Numbered from the stretch's first letter, positions 19,371 through 27,919 are shown. The stretch: DNA of 64,000 nucleotides from Holosporales bacterium (GCA_947449005.1 CANFPP010000008.1:1-64000), one strand, 5' to 3'. Notes: generated by a model from the letters alone, not told the origin. Numbers and translations are program-made.

Positions 19371-20013
19371 AGTAATTATCCCTTCAAAACCTATCGCGTT
19401 TTTGTTTGATTGGGATAATACTCTCGTTGAAAGTTGGCAGGTTATTTTTCTTGCCTTTAACAGAACATTAGCTGATTTCGGCAAAGAACCATTTACCTTT
19501 GATGAGGTCAAAAGCAGAGGTTACAATTCTTCACGCAATGTGTTTCCTGAAATATTTGGTGATGATTGGGTGGCTGCTCAAAAATTAATGTATCACTATT
19601 TTGATGAGTACGCTGGTGAAGTAAGACTCTTAGAAGGGGCGAGAGAACTTATAGAATGGCTGTATTTGAATAAATATCCAATGGCGATTATCAGTAATCG
19701 GCAAGCAGATGTCCTTCGTGATGAGGTCGAGCGTCTTGGAATCAGTCATTTTTTTGCAAGTGTGGTTGGGTCAGGGGATACTGTGCGCGACAAACCAGAT
19801 CCAGCATTGGCAAGGCTAAGTTTAAAAAGACTTGGTCTCGTGGGATCTAATCAAGTATGGTTTGTTGGTGATACTCCCGTGGACTGGCAATGTGCCATAA
19901 ACTCTGGCTGTCAACCGGTTGGCATTAGTGAAGAGCATCTAGATTTTGAAATGCCAGGCCTTATTCGTGTTGCAGATTGTCATGAGTTAAAAAAAATCTT
20001 ATCAGATTTCTAA
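19363..20013 (+). CDS. HAD-superfamily phosphatase, phosphoglycolate phosphatase-like
   Basis: HAD subfamily IA hydrolase. Motif I is FLFDWDNTLVESW, motif II is AIISNRQADVLRDE, motif III lies around DKPDPALARL, and motif IV is VWFVGDTPVDWQCA. The chosen start is TTG at 19363, overlapping the aminotransferase end by 8 bp with GAGGA upstream. A longer frame back to 19234 would sit inside the preceding gene and add no HAD sequence. From the TTG it is 216 aa. The exact substrate is unknown. Confidence 0.82.
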   Translation: MNKVIIPSKPIAFLFDWDNTLVESWQVIFLAFNRTLADFGKEPFTFDEVKSRGYNSSRNVFPEIFGDDWVAAQKLMYHYFDEYAGEVRLLEGARELIEWLYLNKYPMAIISNRQADVLRDEVERLGISHFFASVVGSGDTVRDKPDPALARLSLKRLGLVGSNQVWFVGDTPVDWQCAINSGCQPVGISEEHLDFEMPGLIRVADCHELKKILSDF

Positions 20014-20100
20014 TTTCTGCCCTTGGTCTTTGCGCAAAATCATACTACATCTATAATTATAAAAAATTTTAATAAAATATTAAATAAGGAGAGTTTAGCT

Positions 20101-20406
20101 GTGGCAGCTGATAAACCTGTAAACGTTCAAGATGTATTCCTAAATCATATCCGCAAAAACAAAACACCTCTTACGGTGTTTCTCATTAATGGGGTTAAGC
20201 TGCAAGGTATTGTTACTTGGTTTGATAGTAGTTCTATGTTGTTACGCCGTGATGGTCATTCCCAACTTGTTTATAAACATGCTATATCAACTCTAATGCC
20301 TCAAGGAACAATCCAGTTGTTTGATGGCGCCCACAGTACAACTGTTGAGGGTTCTCATGAAGAAACGCACGCAGGATTTGATGATGAGTTTGATGAAGAA
20401 CATTAA
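20101..20406 (+). CDS. hfq: RNA chaperone Hfq
   Basis: Sm-like hexameric RNA chaperone that pairs small RNAs with mRNAs. The start is GTG at 20101, with AAGGAG nine bases upstream; a frame open from 20023 extends into non-coding sequence. Sm1 includes [20 protein letters not shown] and [15 protein letters not shown], and Sm2 has [10 protein letters not shown]. The 101-aa protein carries an acidic C-terminal tail ending DDEFDEEH. hflX follows 35 bp later, a conserved pair. Confidence 0.95.
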   Translation: MAADKPVNVQDVFLNHIRKNKTPLTVFLINGVKLQGIVTWFDSSSMLLRRDGHSQLVYKHAISTLMPQGTIQLFDGAHSTTVEGSHEETHAGFDDEFDEEH

Positions 20407-20441
20407 AGATTTTGTAAACCTAACCCCCCTTAACCACTCAA

Positions 20442-21773
20442 ATGGTTAAAGAAACATCGATAGAGCCGACCAAAGCTTGCGTGTTAGATGTCGTGATACG
20501 CAAAAAACCCGCAAGCATCTCAGTCCTGCCTCTCCATGCAGAAACAAAACGAAGCGGCAGACTTGAAGAAGCTGTTGGTCTTGCATTGGCAATTAATCTT
20601 GATGTTGTTCATCAACAACTTATCAATCTAAACAGACCTTCTCCTTCTACGTTAATTGGAAAGGGGAATGTGGATGAGCTTAAAGGCATTATCGCTTTTC
20701 AAAATATTTCTTTGGTTGTTGTAAATACGGTCATTACGCCGATTCAACAACGCAACCTCGAGAAAGTCTGGAAATGTAAGGTTATTGATCGCAATGGCTT
20801 AATCTTAGAAATTTTTGGCGCTAGAGCGCGTACAGCCGAAGGTAAGGTGCAGGTTGAGCTTGCAGCTCTTAAGCATCAAAGAAGTCGACTGGTTAGATCC
20901 TGGACACATCTTGAAAGGCAACGAGGCGGCTTTGGTTTTATTGGTGGCCCTGGAGAATCGCAATTAGAGTTAGACAGGCGACTGATCGATGAGCGAATTC
21001 TAAAGCTTCAAAAACAATTGGATCAAGTTAAGCGAACACGGGGCTTGCACAGGCAGTCACGAAAAAGAAGTGCGCTGCCGATTGTTGCACTGGTTGGATA
21101 TACCAATGCTGGCAAATCAACACTCTTTAATTCATTGGCAAAAGCAGATGTCTTTGCGAAGGATCTTTTGTTTGCAACCCTTGATCCAGCAATGCGCCGC
21201 GTAAAGCTTTCTAGTGGCCGTGAAATTATTTTATCAGATACAGTTGGTTTTATATCAGAATTACCAACTCAATTAATTGCAGCATTTCGGGCAACCTTGG
21301 AAGAGGTGTGTGCAGCAGATGTAATCATTCATGTTCGAGATTGCGCACACGTCGATAGCGAGCATCAGGTTCAAGATGTGTATAAGGTTCTGGGAGATTT
21401 AGGCCTTATGGAGGATGGACATAATCCTTCGATGATTGAGGTTTATAATAAAGTGGATCTGCTTGATGACGAACAACAGCAAGTTCTTTCCAATCGTTTA
21501 GAGCGGACGCACAGCAGAGTTGCTTTGTCAGCCCTGAGCGGCGAGGGGACAGATAAGCTTTTAAAATTGATCGACAAATTTTTAAATCGAGATAAAAAAG
21601 TTGTAGATATAACTTTATCAAGTAGTGATGGTGACTTGTTGGCCTGGTGCTATCGCCGCGGGACTGTTATTAAGCGAAACGATAAAGATGATGAGATTCA
21701 GCTAACTCTTTGGCTAAGTCCTGAGGATTCAAAAGACATGCTAGAAAAAATTAATAAAACTTCACTTTCTTAA
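20442..21773 (+). CDS. hflX: Ribosome-associated GTPase HflX
   Basis: GTPase that splits stalled or heat-damaged ribosomes. The N-terminal HflX domain has LNRPSPSTLIGKGNVDEL and a glycine-rich GGFGFIGGPGESQLELDRR. The G domain follows with Walker A VGYTNAGKSTLFN, DTVGFISELP and NKVDL. The 443-aa length is normal. It is probably co-transcribed with hfq. Confidence 0.95.
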   Translation: MVKETSIEPTKACVLDVVIRKKPASISVLPLHAETKRSGRLEEAVGLALAINLDVVHQQLINLNRPSPSTLIGKGNVDELKGIIAFQNISLVVVNTVITPIQQRNLEKVWKCKVIDRNGLILEIFGARARTAEGKVQVELAALKHQRSRLVRSWTHLERQRGGFGFIGGPGESQLELDRRLIDERILKLQKQLDQVKRTRGLHRQSRKRSALPIVALVGYTNAGKSTLFNSLAKADVFAKDLLFATLDPAMRRVKLSSGREIILSDTVGFISELPTQLIAAFRATLEEVCAADVIIHVRDCAHVDSEHQVQDVYKVLGDLGLMEDGHNPSMIEVYNKVDLLDDEQQQVLSNRLERTHSRVALSALSGEGTDKLLKLIDKFLNRDKKVVDITLSSSDGDLLAWCYRRGTVIKRNDKDDEIQLTLWLSPEDSKDMLEKINKTSLS

Positions 21774-21839
21774 TGATTTATTAATTTTCTTTGCATAATC
21801 TTTATAAAGATCAATGATTATTTTTGAAGGAATTTCCCT

Positions 21840-22325
21840 ATGAAAAAGACCAGTATTCTGTGGCTTGCAGCTTTGTTTTTAGTTAGCGGCTATGAGGCTA
21901 GTGCGAATCCAAAAACTCCTGGTGATGACGATTATGAGCACATTAATATTGGAAAAACGACAAAGCATTGCGAAATTGTTGTGTCAAAATTTTGTGCGTC
22001 TTCTAAGGGAACATGTAGTCGCTATTGCGTTACAGCAAATAAAGGAAAAGCTGAAAAACAAGCTAGTTGTAAAACTCATTGTAAAGTTGATGCGTATTGT
22101 AGCACTACCAAGCCATCTAAAGAAAAGACTATTGAACCCTTGGTGAAACAAAACAAAGAACAAGTTATTGCTTGTATTGCTCAATTACGTGATCCTTCAG
22201 GAGAAAACTCTGGTCGGAGAATGGAAGACTGGAAAGTGATTCAAACTCCTTCTTTCACTAAAATTGTCGGAGAGCCAGTAGCTGAAGAAGATGCTCCAGC
22301 AGCTGAAGAGGTTGAAGCACAATAA
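21840..22325 (+). CDS. Secreted cysteine-rich protein with a twin CX3C motif
   Basis: Family not recognised. A signal peptide is clear (ILWLAALFLVSGYEASA). The mature region has eight cysteines. Four of them form CSRYC and CKTHC separated by 13 residues, a twin CX3C spacing like that of mitochondrial small Tim chaperones; two flanking cysteines lie on one side and two on the other. The C-terminal tail is acidic (EEDAPAAEEVEAQ). Disulfide formation in the periplasm or outside the cell is likely. It is preceded by AAGGAA and followed by a strong terminator, so it is monocistronic. Function is unknown. Confidence 0.75.
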   Translation: MKKTSILWLAALFLVSGYEASANPKTPGDDDYEHINIGKTTKHCEIVVSKFCASSKGTCSRYCVTANKGKAEKQASCKTHCKVDAYCSTTKPSKEKTIEPLVKQNKEQVIACIAQLRDPSGENSGRRMEDWKVIQTPSFTKIVGEPVAEEDAPAAEEVEAQ

Positions 22326-22345
22326 GCTTTAACAATTAAAACAAC

Positions 22346-22380
22346 AAAACTGGCAAGGAGAAATCTTTGCCAGTTTTTTT
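22346..22380. terminator. Bidirectional terminator between the Cys-rich gene and udg
   Basis: AAAACTGGCAA (22346-22356) pairs with TTGCCAGTTTT (22367-22377), 10-base loop, with a T-run on the plus strand and a T-rich tail on the minus strand. It serves the plus-strand gene and probably the convergent minus-strand gene. Confidence 0.9.
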
Positions 22381-22385
22381 ATGTC

Positions 22386-23144
22386 CTATAAAGCGATGTT
22401 AGCTTCTTTCGCAATGGAAAGAAGGTCACGCCAAACCATCGCTTTTTGACCAGGCGAGCGCATTAAGTATGCTGGGTGCAACGTGGCCATTGTTTTAATT
22501 GGTTGCGAAAGTCCGGCTGATTGGTATGAACGCCATGTCCCTCTGAGGCGGACAATGCCTTCAGTTGTATTCAGTAAAGTCTTTGCTGCAACTCCGCCAA
22601 TTAAGATAAGAATTTTGGGATTAATAAGCTCAATATGTCGTTCAACAAAGGGCTGACACGCAGCAATTTCTGCCGTAGTCGGTGGACGATTTCCAGGCGG
22701 GCGCCAAGGAATGATGTTCGTAATATAAATATTTTCTTTACGACTCAGCTTTACAGTCGCTAGCATTCGATCAAGCAGTTGTCCACTAAGCCCGACAAAA
22801 GGTAATCCTTGCTTATCCTCATCCGCTCCAGGCGCTTCGCCAACAAGCATAATCGAAGCCTTGGGATTGCCGTCGGAAAAAACCATATTCATGGCTGTCG
22901 TTTTTAAGGAGCATTGATTGAAGTTGGCCATAGCGTCTTTGAGTTCATCTAACGTTTGACAAGCGGAAGCTGGGTGTGTGGATCCATGCTGTGCCGGCAT
23001 TGAGCTTATCACAGGCTTTACAGTCGTTACCACAGGTGGTGCTGCTGGTTTCATGCGATTGTTTGGCTCATTCATTACAATAGCATCGACACCAATTTCT
23101 TGATGCCAACGAAGTAAATCTGTAAGATCTTTTCTTGTAACCAC
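22386..23144 (-). CDS. Uracil-DNA glycosylase, family 4-like, alphaproteobacterial type
   Basis: Base-excision repair enzyme of the UDG family 4/5 group. The active-site motif region is [18 protein letters not shown], and the DNA-loop motif starts [13 protein letters not shown]. Family 4 enzymes usually bind a [4Fe-4S] cluster with four cysteines. Here CSLKTTA keeps one of the first pair, [11 protein letters not shown] has Pro-Trp where the Lys-Cys lies, and EIAACQPF keeps the last, so the cluster site looks incomplete. The start is GTG, with an N-terminal [13 protein letters not shown] typical of alphaproteobacterial homologues. It is divergent from ispE across only 32 bp. Confidence 0.85.
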   Translation of the reverse strand: MVTRKDLTDLLRWHQEIGVDAIVMNEPNNRMKPAAPPVVTTVKPVISSMPAQHGSTHPASACQTLDELKDAMANFNQCSLKTTAMNMVFSDGNPKASIMLVGEAPGADEDKQGLPFVGLSGQLLDRMLATVKLSRKENIYITNIIPWRPPGNRPPTTAEIAACQPFVERHIELINPKILILIGGVAAKTLLNTTEGIVRLRGTWRSYQSAGLSQPIKTMATLHPAYLMRSPGQKAMVWRDLLSIAKEANIAL

Positions 23145-23176
23145 TCTGTTGTACTACCTTAGAAAGAAGCATTTTT

Positions 23177-24055
23177 TTGTCTACTATATATCATGCTGCA
23201 GCAAAAATTAACCTGATGTTACACGTTACTGATCGATACGATAACGGGTATCATCATCTGCAATCAATATTTGTTTTTGCGTCGTGTGGTGATGAAGTTA
23301 GCGTTTCATCTGATTCAGAGTTAAAATTGACGGTTGATGGGCCTTTTGCGCATCAACTACCAACAGATCAATCTCAGAATTTAGTGATCAAGGCAATTGA
23401 GTGGTTAGGTGATTATCAAGGTATAGCGTTGACAGGTACGATTCATCTTCGAAAAAATCTTCCAATTGCGTCTGGTATTGGTGGTGGTTCTAGTGATGCT
23501 GCGGCAGCAATTGCTGCATTTTTGCCAAAAGATATAACGTTCCAGAAAAAGCGAGAGATCGTTAAGGCTTCGGGTGTATTGGGGGCTGACGTTCCTATTT
23601 GTTTGGCATACCAATTAGGTTTTGGAACAGCATTTTGGCTTGATGGTAGTGGAACAGAAGGAGACATAAAAAATCTGACTTTACCCTCAGCGCTTGAGAT
23701 TGTCCTGGTTAACCCAGGTAAATCTGTTTTGACATCTGAAATATTTAAAAGTTTGAAACGGCCTTATAGCGATCTCCTTGAGGCACCTGAGCCATTCATA
23801 ACCAAAGAAGGTTTATTGGGGTTTCTGTCAAAGCAGCGCAATGACTTTGAAGTTCCCTTGCAAACATTGACGCCAAGTACAAAAGATGTTTTAGAGGCAA
23901 TTTCTAACTCAAAAAATAATCTGCTTGCAAGAGTTTCTGGTAGCGGAGCAACTTGCTTTGGTTTGTATTCTGACAAAATGGATGCAGCGGCTGCTGCGCA
24001 GAAAATCCAAGAACGCCACCCCGATTGGTGGGTGAGCCAGGGGTATCTTGTGTAG
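23177..24055 (+). CDS. ispE: 4-diphosphocytidyl-2-C-methyl-D-erythritol kinase IspE
   Basis: GHMP kinase of the MEP isoprenoid pathway, phosphorylating CDP-methylerythritol. AAKINLMLHV is at the N-terminus, and the ATP loop PIASGIGGGSSDAAAAI is at about residues 95-111. The C-terminal VSGSGATCFGLY is the third GHMP motif. The start is TTG at 23177, giving 292 aa; no better start fits the AAKINL motif. The MEP pathway appears to be present in this organism. Confidence 0.93.
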   Translation: MSTIYHAAAKINLMLHVTDRYDNGYHHLQSIFVFASCGDEVSVSSDSELKLTVDGPFAHQLPTDQSQNLVIKAIEWLGDYQGIALTGTIHLRKNLPIASGIGGGSSDAAAAIAAFLPKDITFQKKREIVKASGVLGADVPICLAYQLGFGTAFWLDGSGTEGDIKNLTLPSALEIVLVNPGKSVLTSEIFKSLKRPYSDLLEAPEPFITKEGLLGFLSKQRNDFEVPLQTLTPSTKDVLEAISNSKNNLLARVSGSGATCFGLYSDKMDAAAAAQKIQERHPDWWVSQGYLV

Positions 24056-24173
24056 GCTCGTCATGAATAAAAAAATACGGGTGATTTGTCTCAAATTTTA
24101 TATTGACGGCTTTGTTGGCTTATAATAAGTTGCGATAACTATTAAATATATCTAATGAATAGAGGGTGGGGTA

Positions 24174-25328
24174 ATGAAAAAATATATGGGGTATGTCTCT
24201 GTAGTTCTAGCAGTGCTAGTTGCTGGTTGTTCAGGGATTAATGAAAATTTAGAAGTACGGAAAATAGAGCCACCAAAGCTTGATGCGGCTTATCTTGGTA
24301 AGAAAATCTTATGTCATCGTCCGATGCGCCATGGGTCTCCATCAATGAATGTGATCGAGCAGGATGGTAAGGTTATTGCTAATAACTATGGACATGGGGG
24401 AAGTGGTTGGACGTTAGGCCCAGGATCTGCAAGTTACGTTAATGGATTGCTTGAAGAGTCAGCAGGAAAGAAGTTAAAAAAACACTCGAAGATTACAATC
24501 GTTGGAGCAGGAGCAATTGGTCTCTTTACAGCTTTAGATCTTGTTCAGCGTGGATATAAAAATATCACTGTTGTTGCCGAGAAGTTTGATGATTTAACGT
24601 CGCATAATGCTGGTGGTTTATTAGCGCCAGTCTCAATGGACAATGATCCAGAAATGCAAAAAGTTGTCAATAAAATCGGTGTTGATGCCTATAAATTCTA
24701 TGAAAAAATTGCCAAAGGACAAGATGCCATCTTTAAAGAAGGCGCTGTTATTGTTCCAACATATTTCCGGACACGTGAAGACTCAGGGCTTGAGCCATAT
24801 GTTGGCGTTGTGATGAAGCCTGCAAAAGATGTTCTGTTAGATTTTGGCACTGGCACACAGCAACGTCTGGTAAGTTATGATGATGGAATTTTCATCGACA
24901 CGAGCGTGTTTATGAAAAATTTGAAAAAATTCCTAACCGGCAAAGTCAAGTTTAAACAACAAAAAATTAACTCATTTAGTGAGATTAAGGCGCGCTTTAT
25001 TATTAACTGTATCGGTCTTGGGGCAAAGCAACTGTTAGGTGATAAAGAAATGGCCTCGGTTCAAGGGCATCTCATTATGTTAAAGAATCAGAAGCCAGCT
25101 AACTTGCAACATATGATTTTAGTTTACTTTGGTGAAGCAAAAACAAAAGAAGGATTTAAAGCAAAAAGATCATTCTATATGTTCCCTAAGCACTTGCCAG
25201 AGACTGGACCAAATGATGTGGGAGTTATTGGTGGTACCTTTATTGAAGGGGCTGACGCTGATCATCCAAACACAGAAGAGTTTGATATTATGCTTCAGGG
25301 TGCAAAAGACTTTTACGGTCTTCGTTAA
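24174..25328 (+). CDS. FAD-dependent oxidoreductase (DAO family) carried as a lipoprotein
   Basis: The N-terminus is a lipoprotein signal with lipobox LVAGC (Cys at residue 19). About 85 residues on, a dinucleotide-binding fold ITIVGAGAIGLFTALDLVQR begins. HNAGGLLAPVS and a late GVIGGTFIEGAD match the D-amino-acid oxidase/glycine-oxidase family. Export of an FAD enzyme by the Lpp-type Sec signal is odd, since flavin must be loaded outside the cytoplasm. The substrate is unknown. A possible promoter is TTGACG at 24103-24108 with TAAGTT 17 bp on (weak). A hairpin follows the stop. Confidence 0.78.
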   Translation: MKKYMGYVSVVLAVLVAGCSGINENLEVRKIEPPKLDAAYLGKKILCHRPMRHGSPSMNVIEQDGKVIANNYGHGGSGWTLGPGSASYVNGLLEESAGKKLKKHSKITIVGAGAIGLFTALDLVQRGYKNITVVAEKFDDLTSHNAGGLLAPVSMDNDPEMQKVVNKIGVDAYKFYEKIAKGQDAIFKEGAVIVPTYFRTREDSGLEPYVGVVMKPAKDVLLDFGTGTQQRLVSYDDGIFIDTSVFMKNLKKFLTGKVKFKQQKINSFSEIKARFIINCIGLGAKQLLGDKEMASVQGHLIMLKNQKPANLQHMILVYFGEAKTKEGFKAKRSFYMFPKHLPETGPNDVGVIGGTFIEGADADHPNTEEFDIMLQGAKDFYGLR

Positions 25329-25344
25329 GAGTTGTTATCTAAAA

Positions 25345-25376
25345 AGCTCACGGGTGATAGGCCCGTGAGTGCTTTA
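25345..25376 (+). terminator. Terminator-like hairpin after the FAD lipoprotein gene
   Basis: GCTCACGGG pairs with CCCGTGAGTGC across a short loop, followed by a weak TTTA. It probably ends the oxidoreductase transcript. Confidence 0.6.
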
Positions 25377-25384
25377 TGTGAGTT

Positions 25385-25540
25385 AACGTAGTGTACAAGT
25401 TTTTTTTAGCTGATCTTTTGCCTCTAACTTCTGGCTTTAAAATCTTAGAAGAGTGAGCTATCCGCAGTTTCAAACTCATTAGCGCACTCAATTCATGGGG
25501 ATAACTAACCAAAATCTTTTCATTACAAATCAACATCTTC
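25385..25540. repeat. Degenerate copy D of the dispersed element (long form)
   Basis: Blocks AGCTGATCTTTTG, GGCTTTAAAATCTTAGAAG, GTGAGCTATCCGCAG and CTCAATTCATGGGGATAA match copy A in order, with many changes and poorly kept ends. It shares with copy A the segment around CAATTCATGGG that the short forms lack. Confidence 0.55.
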
Positions 25541-25561
25541 AGTAAATTACAAATAACCGCT

Positions 25562-25723
25562 GCCGTCATGGCGAGCCACGAAGTGGTGTGGCCATCCAGA
25601 AAAATTAACACCTATGAAACAGCCACCCATTTACATTATGACAAATCAATGAAATGAAAAACTTTAATAGCAGATATTGTTTAACTGGATGGCCACGCAC
25701 CTGCGGTGCTCGCCATGACGGCG
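25562..25723. repeat. Long inverted pair of REP-like units, family 2
   Basis: GCCGTCATGGCGAGCCACG... ending TGGCCATCCAG (25563-25599) is mirrored by CTGGATGGCCACGCACC... ending CGCCATGACGGC (25686-25722). The outer 15 and the inner 11 bases match perfectly as inverted repeats, so the whole could fold into a ~160-bp stem-loop. Confidence 0.8.
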
Positions 25724-25744
25724 ATGGGTGTGTATTTAATGCAT

Positions 25745-25957
25745 TTATAACTCATCCACTTTAAATTCTAAGATATCGCCAGGCTGGCAACCTAGATGCC
25801 GACAGATGTTCTCCAAAGTTGAAAATCGTATGGCTTTTGCTTTGCCCGTCTTTAAAATAGATAAGTTTTGAGCAGTAATGCCAACCGCTTCTGCTAAATC
25901 TTGAAGCTTCATTTTTCTTTTGGCGAGAGCAACGTCAAGATTCACTATAATTCCCAT
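25745..25957 (-). CDS. XRE-family HTH regulator, YozG-like
   Basis: A 70-aa protein made almost entirely of a Cro/CI helix-turn-helix (LQDLAEAVGITAQNLSILKTGKAKAIRFSTL..., core ITAQNLSILKTGKAKAIR) ending LGCQPGDILEFKVDEL. It matches the small regulators found next to DUF2975 membrane proteins. It starts 12 bp after the DUF2975 gene and shares its operon. The pair may sense something at the membrane; the signal is unknown. Confidence 0.85.
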   Translation of the reverse strand: MGIIVNLDVALAKRKMKLQDLAEAVGITAQNLSILKTGKAKAIRFSTLENICRHLGCQPGDILEFKVDEL

Positions 25958-25969
25958 GATATACTCTTC

Positions 25970-26536
25970 CTAAATGGTAAGTTGTTGTTCTTCATGAAGC
26001 TTGCTGGCTTCTAGCATTACCCAAGAGATAACCATTACAAGAATACCACAAAAGAGTGCTTCTATGTTTGGTGTCCCGAAGCTTAGGCTGATATAACGAT
26101 GTCCTGGTGGGTTGGACAAGGTGGTGGCCAGAATCATAAGCATATCACCAATTGGTGTTGCAAGAAGAGCATCAAGAAAGAAGAATATTCCCAGGCGTCT
26201 ATAGTGTTGCGCATTCGTGATCGTAAAGATTTTACCTTTTTGATAGTTCTGAAAAATAGATTTGAGTGAGAATAAGCTTAAAAAAATTGGTAATGCCCCT
26301 AAAATGCAGGCGATAAAACCAATAATTTTTGAAGTTGATGTCCACTTGATTTGCGATAAACTTACAAATCCTTCTGGCGTTTGTATTTGCTTAAACAAGA
26401 AACTATTTGAAATTAGATTTTTCATAAACTCTGTTTCTATGAAAAGCCATGTCAGCACGGCGATGAGGGGTAGTGCTAGTATGAGCACATTAAAAACCAT
26501 TAACAGATATGAGCTGATTTTTTGAATTCTATGCAT
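25970..26536 (-). CDS. DUF2975-family membrane protein
   Basis: A 188-aa protein with about four membrane helices (around 12-32, 70-92, 108-128, 157-178). It resembles DUF2975 proteins, which typically pair with a YozG-type XRE regulator, as here. The gene lies first in a two-gene minus-strand operon whose promoter should be in 26537-26720. No biochemical role is known to me. Confidence 0.75.
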   Translation of the reverse strand: MHRIQKISSYLLMVFNVLILALPLIAVLTWLFIETEFMKNLISNSFLFKQIQTPEGFVSLSQIKWTSTSKIIGFIACILGALPIFLSLFSLKSIFQNYQKGKIFTITNAQHYRRLGIFFFLDALLATPIGDMLMILATTLSNPPGHRYISLSFGTPNIEALFCGILVMVISWVMLEASKLHEEQQLTI

Positions 26537-26723
26537 GGGGTTGTTCCTTGTGGTTTCTTGATCATAATGTCTTAATCTAAAAACAACATATATCTTCTTG
26601 ATTCGAAAAACAACTATTTTTTATTGTTTATCGATGAAAAAATCACGAAAAATAAAAACTTTGGTACTTTAGTAAAAACTTGATTGATTTTAAGTCAGTA
26701 AAACAGTACACATTATAAATCCA

Positions 26724-26799
26724 GTCCCCATCGTCTAGAGGCCTAGGACACCGCCCTTTCAAGGCGGCAGCACGGGTTCGAATCCCGTTGGGGACGCCA
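26724..26799 (+). tRNA. tRNA-Glu (anticodon TTC)
   Basis: Acceptor GTCCCCA pairs with TGGGGAC. The anticodon stem CCGCC/GGCGG carries loop CTTTCAA (anticodon TTC). The T arm is CGGGTTCGAATCCCG, and CCA is encoded at 26797-26799. Confidence 0.96.
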
Positions 26800-26902
26800 A
26801 ATGTATTTTTTTTGTAAAATACAGCATCTTAAGGCTTTTAAGTTTTTGTTTGTGTGTTAGTCTTAAGATAATAAAAACTTATTCATTCTGAGACTTATTT
26901 TT

Positions 26903-27919
26903 ATGAACAACCTTCTCGATGTCGTGGCAATTGGGAACGCTATTGTTGATTTATTGTGTTTTGTTGACAATGATTTCTTAGCTGTAAATGGCCTAAAGAA
27001 AGGCACAATGCAGCAAATTACAGAACAAGAATCTACGCGGCTTTTGAGTTTGGTTACGCCAAGTTTTTGCTGCGCAGGTGGTTCTGCAGCAAATTCTATA
27101 GCTGGCATTGCTTCTCTTGGTGGTCAATCTGCTTTCATTGGCTGTGTTAACAATGATGACTTTGGCCAAATCTTTATTAAATCAATCTGTGAAAATGGTA
27201 TCAGATTCGCAACACCTCCTACAGAAAATGGTCCCAAAACAGGTGTTTGTATTGTTTTTATTACGCCTGATGCGGAACGCACAATGGCAACATATCTTGG
27301 AGCTTCGATAGAGCTGGGCGTTGATAATATTTCTTCTGAGATTGTTGCAAACTCAAGAATTACTTATTTAGAGGGCTACCTCTTCGATCCACCAACAGCA
27401 CAACAGGCCAATATTAAAGCGGCTAAAATTGCAAAAGAAGCAGGCCAAATCGTAGCGATGGGCTTATGTGATGTTATTTGTATTGAGCGTCACCGCAGCA
27501 CATTTGTTGATTTCATAAAGCATAATGTTGATATTCTGATTGCGAACAACATAGAGGCTCTTTCATTCATGGAAACTCAAGATTTGAATGTTGCTATTGG
27601 TGAGCTCTCTAAGCTTGCTGACCATGTTGTTATTACCACAGGTTCTGAAGGTTCACTAATTGTGACAAATCAAGAAACACATCAAATTGATCCTTTGAAT
27701 GTGGAAAATATTATTGATACGACCGGGGCGGGTGATCTTTATGCTGGAGGATTTCTATATGGAATTTCTCAAGGATTTGACCCTATAACTGCTGGGAAAA
27801 TTGCAACTTTAGCAGCAAGTGAAGTTATTACTCATTCAGGAGCACGGCCTCAAACTGTTCTTCAGCATCTTGTTGATCAAGGAAGTCATACAAAAATTTC
27901 ATCGAGAAAGTTATCTTGA
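26903..27919 (+). CDS. PfkB-family carbohydrate/nucleoside kinase
   Basis: Ribokinase-superfamily enzyme, closest in look to adenosine kinase-like sugar kinases. N-terminal VVAIGNAIVDLLCFVD, the CAGGSAANSIAGIASLGG substrate region, and the C-terminal anion hole DTTGAGDLYAGGFLYG are present. The 338-aa length fits. The substrate is not determinable by eye. The stop overlaps the TTG start of the pseudopilin gene, so the two are translationally coupled. Confidence 0.85.
   Translation: MNNLLDVVAIGNAIVDLLCFVDNDFLAVNGLKKGTMQQITEQESTRLLSLVTPSFCCAGGSAANSIAGIASLGGQSAFIGCVNNDDFGQIFIKSICENGIRFATPPTENGPKTGVCIVFITPDAERTMATYLGASIELGVDNISSEIVANSRITYLEGYLFDPPTAQQANIKAAKIAKEAGQIVAMGLCDVICIERHRSTFVDFIKHNVDILIANNIEALSFMETQDLNVAIGELSKLADHVVITTGSEGSLIVTNQETHQIDPLNVENIIDTTGAGDLYAGGFLYGISQGFDPITAGKIATLAASEVITHSGARPQTVLQHLVDQGSHTKISSRKLS

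Noticed and set aside
20023-20100. Upstream extension of hfq
   Set aside because: The GTG at 20101 has AAGGAG at the right distance and begins just before the conserved Hfq sequence.
26724-26799. tRNA-Glu as an attachment site for an integrated element
   Set aside because: No integrase gene and no direct repeat of the tRNA 3' end was seen nearby.
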